The position numbers and the translations under genes were made by a program. From assembly GCF_026810365.1 (NCBI RefSeq), contig NZ_CP113948.1:1079001-1143000 (forward strand): DNA of 64,000 bases, written 5' to 3'. Source of the stretch: Flavobacterium praedii. Lineage in GTDB: Bacteria > Bacteroidota > Bacteroidia > Flavobacteriales > Flavobacteriaceae. Of the stretch, positions 58,465 through 64,000 are shown piece after piece. Under the pieces are notes generated by a model. It saw nothing but the letters and a program-made list of their open reading frames with translations. It made no database searches and had not been told where the DNA came from. Positions within the stretch are counted from its first letter, which is position 1, and the number at the start of each line of letters is the position of its first letter.

Positions 58465-59268
58465 TTATTTTAATTTTTTGTTTTCAACTTCTTTTAAAAT
58501 GCTCATTTGCTGTATTGCTATTTTATTAAGTTTTACTAATCGTTCTTTTTGCGGTAAATTTTCGTTGATAAAATGAGCATTCAAATTTTCAAGATTTGAC
58601 AAACAAATCAATTCATTTATTGAGGCATAATCTCGAATATTTCCTTTCAAATCAAGATTTTGTTCGCGCCATTGTTTAGCAGTTACCCCAAACAAAGCCA
58701 TATTTAATACATCGGCTTCATTAGCATACACCATTGAAATTTGCAAATCAGAAAGTATTCGGGGTATTAAATTATGCTTAATAGCATCTGTATGAATATG
58801 ATAGTTTATTTTTGTTAATTCCCTGTGCACGGACCAACCAATATGTTTTTGTTCTTCTTCTTTTAAACGCTGAAATTCTTTAACAATATAAAGTTCAAAC
58901 TCAACTGAAATCCAACTGGCAAATTTAAAGGCGATATCTTTATGTGTAAACGTCCCGCCGTATCGTCCTGATTTTGAAATAAAACCAATGGCACCAGTTG
59001 TATTTATCCATTTTTGTGGCGACATTGTAAAAGCATTCAGACCTGCCTCTTTTTTAAACCCCTCGAATTCGAGGGGTTTAAAATTGGGGTTATATAATAT
59101 TTCCCAAAGCCCTAAAAACTCTAATGTATTTCTATTTCGCATCCAATTTCCAATGGTTGCACTTGTATCGTCAGTTTTGTGTTTTGCAATGTCTGTAATA
59201 GAAATATAATCATTGTCATTGATTGAAACAATAGTAATTTCGGTGTCTTTAACTTTAATTTTAGCCAT
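58465..59268 (-). CDS. KilA-N domain protein
   Basis: 267 aa. The KilA-N fold is at residues about 15-125: ISITDIAKHKTDDTSATIGN, WMRNRNTLEFLGLWE, AFTMSPQKWINTTGAIGFIS, SGRYGGTFTHKDIAFKFASW. The rest is helical (DYASINELICLSNLENLNAH). KilA-N is a DNA-binding domain common in phages and mobile DNA. The coding sequence contains a perfect 32-bp palindrome (59052-59083). It is placed 3 bp before kdsB, an unusual partner, so it was probably acquired. Confidence 0.93.
   Translation of the reverse strand: MAKIKVKDTEITIVSINDNDYISITDIAKHKTDDTSATIGNWMRNRNTLEFLGLWEILYNPNFKPLEFEGFKKEAGLNAFTMSPQKWINTTGAIGFISKSGRYGGTFTHKDIAFKFASWISVEFELYIVKEFQRLKEEEQKHIGWSVHRELTKINYHIHTDAIKHNLIPRILSDLQISMVYANEADVLNMALFGVTAKQWREQNLDLKGNIRDYASINELICLSNLENLNAHFINENLPQKERLVKLNKIAIQQMSILKEVENKKLK
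59052..59083. repeat. Perfect 32-bp palindrome inside the KilA-N gene
   Basis: Each 16-base half reads TTTTAAACCCCTCGAA and its reverse complement, with no spacer. The centre is an EcoRI-like GAATTC. It encodes the FKPLEFEGFK peptide. An exact palindrome this long is very rare in coding DNA. Confidence 0.9.
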
Positions 59269-59327
59269 CTATTGCGTTTTCTAAATTATATTTTTTCTCA
59301 AATATAAGATTTTTCTATAAAATCAAT

Positions 59328-60158
59328 CTACACAATTTTAACCGATGTCATACTCAACGACCCAGCAACCAATTTATCATTAAACAAACTCAATTCCTCT
59401 GATTTTCCTTTTAATCCCAAGGTATAAATTAAGGGTAAATAATGTTCGGGTGTGGGAATTGACAATTGGAAAGCTTTGCTTTGTTTTTCGAAATCAATAA
59501 GTGGTTGAAAATTTCCATCAAGCAAATAGTCATTGATATCAGATCTAGCTTCAACTGCCCAATCGTAACCGTAATTATCCGTATTGATATTTCTAAAATC
59601 GACCATTCTCAAATTATGAATGATATTTCCACTGCCTACAATCAGGATTCCTTTGGTTCGTAAAGCACTTAATTTTTGCGCCAATTCAAAATGATATTGT
59701 CCTGATTTTGTGTAATCGATACTCATCTGAATTACAGGAATATTAGCATCGGGATATAAATGTTTAATTACACTCCAAGCACCATGATCCAACCCCCAAT
59801 GTTGGTCTAATTCTACTTCGGTTGGAAGTAATAATTCTTGAGTTATGGTTGCCAATTCAGGGCTTCCTTTGGCAGGATATTGCACTGCAAATAATTCTTC
59901 CGGGAAACCTCCAAAATCATGGATGGTTCTCGGCAATTCCATTGCTGTAACTTTGGTTCCGTTAGTAAACCAATGCGCCGAAATACACAAAATAGCATTG
60001 GGTTTGGGTAATGTTTTGGCCAAATCACGAAAACCGGTCACAAACTGATTCTCTTCAATAGCGTTCATAGGGCTACCGTGTCCCAAAAATAAAACCGGCA
60101 TTTTTTCGGTATTCGAAAAAGAGCCTGATATTTTATGTAAATCGTTTAGCGTGTTCAT
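59328..60158 (-). CDS. ygiD: 4,5-DOPA dioxygenase extradiol-like protein (YgiD family)
   Basis: 276 aa. LigB-like fold with metal ligands in PVLFLGHGSPMNAI, SAHWFTNGT and IHDFGGFPEELFAVQYPA, plus LDHGAWSV with the catalytic His, and IVGSGNIIHNLR. YgiD-type enzymes cleave catechols in an extradiol fashion; the natural substrate in this organism is unknown. It is a single gene between KilA-N and the RecD-like helicase gene. Confidence 0.92.
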   Translation of the reverse strand: MNTLNDLHKISGSFSNTEKMPVLFLGHGSPMNAIEENQFVTGFRDLAKTLPKPNAILCISAHWFTNGTKVTAMELPRTIHDFGGFPEELFAVQYPAKGSPELATITQELLLPTEVELDQHWGLDHGAWSVIKHLYPDANIPVIQMSIDYTKSGQYHFELAQKLSALRTKGILIVGSGNIIHNLRMVDFRNINTDNYGYDWAVEARSDINDYLLDGNFQPLIDFEKQSKAFQLSIPTPEHYLPLIYTLGLKGKSEELSLFNDKLVAGSLSMTSVKIV

Positions 60159-60266
60159 AATAAAAACATTTAGTATTGTTTTTTAACCATTAAGAAATTA
60201 GGCAATTAAGATTTTAATATTTATGCTAAATGAAACTTAATTTCTTAATAGTTCAATTTTTGAATG

Positions 60267-61691
60267 TTATTCTGTAAAACTTTCATCTTTAAAGCCTATC
60301 AAATATAGCTTATTTTTGGCTCTTGTCATAGCGGTATACAACCATCGGATGTAATCTCTGTCAATACCATTTGGCAAATACGGTTGTTCTATAAAAACAG
60401 TATTCCACTGCCCTCCTTGCGATTTATGACAAGTAATGGCATACGAGAATTTGACTTGCAAGGCATTGAAAAATTCGTTTTCCTTTACTTTCTGAAACTT
60501 TTTATATTTGGTAGTTTCACTTTCATAATCTTTCATCACTTCTTGATACAAACGATTGGATTCCTCGAAAGTCAAAGACGGAGATTCACTTTTTATAGTA
60601 TCCATCAAAAGCACGGTTTCAAAAGGTTTCTGATCGGGATAATCAATCATTCGTATTTTTACTTTGGCAAATTTAAAACCGTATAATTCTTTTATGCCAA
60701 ACATTTCTAGAACTTCAATAATATCTCCATTGGCAATAAATCCGGCTTCATCCGAGTCTTTTAGCCAAAAATAATTATTCTTCACCACCATCAGGAAATC
60801 GCCTGTAGACAATTCACTTTCTTTATCTAGGATTTTGGTTCTAATTTGTTCATTGTATTGATTCGCCCTTTTATTGGAACGAACAATAAAAGCCGTGTCT
60901 TCTATACTAAAATTACTGTAAGCCGAATGAATTGCATCCTGAATATCATACCCATCAACCAACCGAACAATGTCTTTGAATTTTCTAACATTGAATTTAA
61001 ACTCGGTTATAAAAGTATCTTTCAATAATTCCCTCAACTCAGTGGCATTATGCAAAATTCCTGAATTTTCTTCTTGACGCATTACTTCGTCGAGTTCAAT
61101 ATATTCAACTTCTTTGTTGTAATTTATACTCAGCGTATGAATATCCAAAGCTGGGCTTATATCCAAATTCACAGGTGGTAATTGCGCTGTATCACCCAAA
61201 AGTAGCATCTTGCAATTGGTTCCCGAATATACATACGAAATCAAATCATCAAGTAAGGAGCCGTTTTCATACAATTTTGAGTCCGAATTGGTGTCTGAAA
61301 TCATCGAAGCTTCATCGACAATGAAAATAGTGTTTTTATGCTTGTTTTGTTGTAAAGTAAAAGACACGCCTCCCCCTGAATTTTTCTTTGGGAAATAGAT
61401 CTTTTTGTGAATTGTAAAAGCAGGTTTGTTCGAATAATTGGCAATTACTTTGGCCGCACGACCAGTTGGGGCCAGCAAAACATATTTTTTATTAATCTCC
61501 AATAAACTGTTTACAATTGTAGAAATGACCGTTGTTTTTCCCGTTCCGGCATATCCTTTCAGTACAAAAATCGTTTCATTATGGGTATCAGTCAAAAAAA
61601 CAGCTATTTTCTGAAAAAAAATATCCTGATTGTACGTGGGTTGAAAAGGAAATTTTTTCTGTAAATGGCTGTAAAATAAGGAGGAATTCAT
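60267..61691 (-). CDS. RecD-like ATP-dependent DNA helicase
   Basis: 474 aa. UvrD/RecD-type SF1 helicase: Walker A VLKGYAGTGKTTVIST, LAPTGRAAKVIAN, FIVDEASMISD, LLLGDTAQLPPV, and the C-terminal motif AITCHKSQGGQWNTVFIE followed by YTAMTRAKNKLYLIGFKD. It is shorter than RecD2, without its N-terminal domain. Orthologues are usually labelled AAA family ATPase or exodeoxyribonuclease V alpha-like. A role in repair is likely. Its upstream region has hexamer-based repeats. Confidence 0.93.
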   Translation of the reverse strand: MNSSLFYSHLQKKFPFQPTYNQDIFFQKIAVFLTDTHNETIFVLKGYAGTGKTTVISTIVNSLLEINKKYVLLAPTGRAAKVIANYSNKPAFTIHKKIYFPKKNSGGGVSFTLQQNKHKNTIFIVDEASMISDTNSDSKLYENGSLLDDLISYVYSGTNCKMLLLGDTAQLPPVNLDISPALDIHTLSINYNKEVEYIELDEVMRQEENSGILHNATELRELLKDTFITEFKFNVRKFKDIVRLVDGYDIQDAIHSAYSNFSIEDTAFIVRSNKRANQYNEQIRTKILDKESELSTGDFLMVVKNNYFWLKDSDEAGFIANGDIIEVLEMFGIKELYGFKFAKVKIRMIDYPDQKPFETVLLMDTIKSESPSLTFEESNRLYQEVMKDYESETTKYKKFQKVKENEFFNALQVKFSYAITCHKSQGGQWNTVFIEQPYLPNGIDRDYIRWLYTAMTRAKNKLYLIGFKDESFTE

Positions 61692-61725
61692 TAGGTGTAT
61701 TTTGATTGCAAAGTAAGGCTATTTC

Positions 61726-62012
61726 GATGGCAATTTCAATGGCAAAATTCAATTTCAATAGCAATGGCAAATTTTAATGGCACTATTAATAACAAAAAAT
61801 CCAATTGTTTACTTTTAGCCCTGATAGAAGCGGAAATCTTTTTAATTTTCCTTTAAAAATTAAAAAATTGTAGCGAATAGCAGGTTCCATATTTACAAAA
61901 AATGCCTTATGTTTCTGCTTCTGAAATTTATAATAAAACTCCCTTTTTTTGAAATTTGATTATCTGTTCATTGAAATTTGAATTTGCCATTGATTTTTGC
62001 CATTGCAATTGG
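61726..62012. repeat. Hexamer-based repeat tracts in inverted orientation
   Basis: 61726-61792 is built from AATGGC and AATTTC hexamers (four AATGGCA, interleaved with AATTTC and AATAGC). The reverse complement of the same units occurs at about 61971-62012 (two TTGCCATT). The tracts bracket about 180 bp with no gene, within the 366-bp divergent gap between the helicase and DUF3822 genes. Such tracts are common in Flavobacterium intergenic DNA. Confidence 0.6.
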
Positions 62013-62038
62013 TATTGAGCTTTAAATTCGTAAGTTTG
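62009..62038 (+). promoter_or_regulatory. Promoter for DUF3822-rsmD
   Basis: TTG (62009-62011), a 19-bp spacer and TAAGTTTG (62031-62038), a full match to the Bacteroidota pattern, 19 bp before the ATG. The -33 lies at the end of the repeat tract. Confidence 0.7.
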
Positions 62039-62057
62039 CAATGTTGAAAAAAATACT

Positions 62058-62870
62058 ATGAATACTATTATAACCGATAAGAAATACAAAAAACTTTCTA
62101 TTCAAGTTTCACTCACTGGACTTTCCTTTTGTTGCTTTGACACGCTTCACAACAGGATTGTATCTGTAAATGAAATTCGTTTTGATACTTTTCATAAATC
62201 AACCAAGATTGAGGAATTGTTTTCGGATGCTTTTCGAAATTATCCAGAACTGAATGACAGTTATGATGAAATCCAAGTGATTCATAACAACAATCTTTCA
62301 ACATTCGTTCCCACTGCCCTATTCGATGAACATTTTTTAGGCAGTTATTTGCAATACAACACCAAAGTTTTTGAAACCGATTTTTTTGCATTTGATGAAA
62401 TCACCAATTATCAAATGAATGCGGTTTACATTCCGTATGTGAATATCAATAACTTTTTCATAGATCAATTTGGCGCTTTCGATTACAAACACGCCAATAC
62501 CATTTTGGTTTCCAAACTTTTGGATGCTTCCAAAAACAATGACACTAAGAAAATGATTGTCCATTTTAATCCTGGACATTTTGAAATTATTGTTATTCAG
62601 AACCAAAAATTACTGTTATTCAATTCATTCGAATATAAAACAGCCGAGGATTTTATTTACTATTTGCTTTTTACAGCCGAGCAGTTAAATATGAACCCCG
62701 AGATTTTTCAATTGGAATTATTAGGAGCTATTTCTGAAGATGATGATTTTTATAAAATCGCATTTAAATACATTCGCAATGTATCTTTCTTTGATGTAAC
62801 TGATTTGCAAAAAATCAATTCGTTTTCAACTGCACAAAATCAGCAACATTTTATACTTTTTAACTCATGA
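62058..62870 (+). CDS. DUF3822 family protein
   Basis: 270 aa. The opening KKLSIQVSLTGLSFCCFDTL and the mid-protein IPYVNINNFFIDQFGAFDYK are typical of DUF3822. The predicted fold is an actin-like ATPase of unknown role. The ATG of rsmD overlaps its last codon (ATGA), so the two are translationally coupled. A rare, well-formed promoter precedes it. Confidence 0.9.
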   Translation: MNTIITDKKYKKLSIQVSLTGLSFCCFDTLHNRIVSVNEIRFDTFHKSTKIEELFSDAFRNYPELNDSYDEIQVIHNNNLSTFVPTALFDEHFLGSYLQYNTKVFETDFFAFDEITNYQMNAVYIPYVNINNFFIDQFGAFDYKHANTILVSKLLDASKNNDTKKMIVHFNPGHFEIIVIQNQKLLLFNSFEYKTAEDFIYYLLFTAEQLNMNPEIFQLELLGAISEDDDFYKIAFKYIRNVSFFDVTDLQKINSFSTAQNQQHFILFNS

Positions 62871-63469
62871 GAATCATATCTGGAAAATACAAAGGAAGAC
62901 GCATTTTTCCACCAAAAGGGCTACCTGTTAGGCCAACAACTGACATGAGTAAAGAAGCTTTATTCAATGTTTTGAATAATCATTTCAGTTTTGAAGGCTT
63001 GAAAATACTAGATTTATTCTCGGGAACGGGAAATATCAGTTATGAATTTGCTTCTCGAGGATGTACCCCAATCACGTCTGTAGATGCTGACTTTGGTTGT
63101 GTAAAATTCATCAAACAAGTAGCTACTGAATATGATTTTAATATTGCCGCTACCAAAAGTGATGTTTTTTCCTTTTTAGAAAAAAACAAAACGAGTTATG
63201 ATATTATTTTTGCCGATCCTCCTTATGCTTTAGACCAAAAGACTTTTGAGAAAATTGTTTTATTGATTTTCGAAAAAGAATTACTAAATGAAGAAGGAAT
63301 GATGGTTATCGAGCACTCCAAATATACCAAATTGGATCACATGATCAATTTCTCGTTCCAGAAAAGTTATGGAGGATCTATTTTTAGTTTCTTCGAATTG
63401 GATTCTGCGGATGAGGAAGAAATGGATGATGAGTCCAATATAAAAACTACTGAAGACGACGAAGATTAA
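62867..63469 (+). CDS. rsmD: 16S rRNA (guanine-966 N2)-methyltransferase
   Basis: 200 aa. The family start MRIISGKYKGRRIFPPKGLP and VRPTTDMSKEALFNVL is intact. The SAM loop is LDLFSGTGNISYEFASRG, and the catalytic motif DIIFADPPYAL carries the DPPY of N2-guanine methylases. An acidic tail of about 25 residues (DSADEEEMDDESN) extends the C-terminus and is not part of the family core. RsmD modifies 16S rRNA in the 30S subunit. It overlaps the DUF3822 gene by 4 bp. Confidence 0.96.
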   Translation: MRIISGKYKGRRIFPPKGLPVRPTTDMSKEALFNVLNNHFSFEGLKILDLFSGTGNISYEFASRGCTPITSVDADFGCVKFIKQVATEYDFNIAATKSDVFSFLEKNKTSYDIIFADPPYALDQKTFEKIVLLIFEKELLNEEGMMVIEHSKYTKLDHMINFSFQKSYGGSIFSFFELDSADEEEMDDESNIKTTEDDED

Positions 63470-63488
63470 AATTTCCTTTTGAATATAA

Positions 63489-63524
63489 AAAAAAGCCCTA
63501 ATTTTTCAATATTAGGGCTTTTTT
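63489..63524. terminator. Bidirectional terminator between rsmD and the outer-membrane protein gene
   Basis: Fourteen-bp stem with core GCCCTAAT / ATTAGGGC (63489-63502 with 63511-63524), A and T runs on both flanks. It serves rsmD on the plus strand and the partial gene on the minus strand. Confidence 0.88.
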
Positions 63525-63532
63525 GGTAAGAA

Positions 63533-64000
63533 TTATGATTTTCTTTTGCCTCCAAAATAGACAAGAAACCCCAGTCCAAGTGTGTCTTTTGTATTTAATG
63601 TACTATCTGAGTTTATTGTTTTTAATGCAGTTCCTAAATTAACACCATTGAAATACAAAATTAGATCAGCAGAATGATAATATTTCTCCGAAAAATTCAC
63701 TGAAATACCAATCCCAATTCCCAAAGAATGGTCCCAGGTGCTTGCTGATTTATTTTCTACTATAGGTTTTGATAAATCGTTTGGATTTCTAGTTGAGAGT
63801 TCTGTTTTTCCAAACACTTTGGAATAGGTGTACTTAGGTAAAATTACTAAACACGTCTCAGAATCATCGGGATTTCCTAGATAAATTTTTGGGCAAAAAC
63901 TATAATTTATTGCAGTTGTTGTTCTTTCAAAAATACTCTGTACAAGTCCCGTTTCGGTATAGTCAGTAAAGGTTTCAGGAGTACCATACATCACGCCCAA
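63533..64000 (-). CDS. Partial C-terminal part of a probable outer-membrane protein
   Basis: 155 codons remain; the frame is open to the right edge, so the true start lies outside the window. The pattern of alternating polar and hydrophobic strands ends in LGLGFLVYFGGKRKS, compatible with a beta-barrel but lacking a strong C-terminal aromatic. Strands such as DHSLGIGIGISVNF and HSADLILYFNGVN support the barrel view. No family is recognised. Confidence 0.6.
   Translation of the reverse strand: MGVMYGTPETFTDYTETGLVQSIFERTTTAINYSFCPKIYLGNPDDSETCLVILPKYTYSKVFGKTELSTRNPNDLSKPIVENKSASTWDHSLGIGIGISVNFSEKYYHSADLILYFNGVNLGTALKTINSDSTLNTKDTLGLGFLVYFGGKRKS

Overview
The window looks like a Flavobacterium-type chromosome (Bacteroidota, Flavobacteriaceae). 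It is AT-rich, has a fused lpxC-fabZ gene, carries TAnnTTTG-type -7 promoter boxes, and is full of Flavobacteriia families (DUF6252-like lipoprotein, DUF6705-like protein, DUF3822, UMF1-type MFS). Most of it is ordinary core genome. No rRNA, CRISPR array or IS element was seen. There is one tRNA gene, tRNA-Val(TAC).

Layout. 1-4 kb: start of lon, a tandem-domain lipoprotein, an MFS transporter, an M48 lipoprotein protease. 4.7-13.3 kb: a glycogen cluster on the minus strand in two units, glgA-glgC and glgE-mak-glgB. 13.5-15.3 kb: an alpha/beta hydrolase, msrB and a small unknown. 15.4-23.1 kb: a long minus-strand envelope and housekeeping run, HD hydrolase - lpxD - lpxC/fabZ - lpxA - efp - second lpxD-like gene - NTF2-like - sucD. 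39.8-64 kb: ABC exporter, proline dehydrogenase, aroB, an arginine decarboxylase plus deoxyhypusine-synthase-like pair, recQ, a DNA glycosylase, ppc, Lrp and XRE regulators, M14 peptidase, acyltransferase, potassium channel, kdsB, KilA-N protein, dioxygenase, RecD-like helicase, DUF3822-rsmD.

The accessory DNA lies between 23.2 and 39.55 kb, a hot spot at the 3' end of tRNA-Val. It has two parts. The left part (23.2-30.2 kb) is a defence island: an unnamed 377-aa protein, a 999-aa primase-helicase of the TOTE type, and an AbiEi/AbiEii toxin-antitoxin pair whose promoter lies between two operator repeats. Imperfect 55-bp direct repeats bracket this part. The right part (30,348-39,548) is a complete-looking 9.2-kb integrative element bounded by a 15-bp direct repeat that is the 3' end of tRNA-Val. 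It encodes a tyrosine recombinase, an unknown 284-aa protein, an HTH (excisionase-like) protein behind a palindromic operator, a 102-aa unknown, and a VirE/VapE-type primase-helicase. It also carries two separate iteron-like arrays, arm-type repeats at both ends, and a cargo of secreted or membrane proteins (a lipoprotein with a possible JAMM-like motif, a DUF6705-like protein, two small membrane proteins). It has no capsid or conjugation genes. Its architecture recalls phage-inducible satellites (PICI-like), and it is the best candidate here for an undescribed system.

The element also brings its own terminator, which replaces the tRNA terminator it displaced. A similar terminator plus TGTGGGC arrangement at 23.2 kb suggests repeated insertion at the same tRNA.
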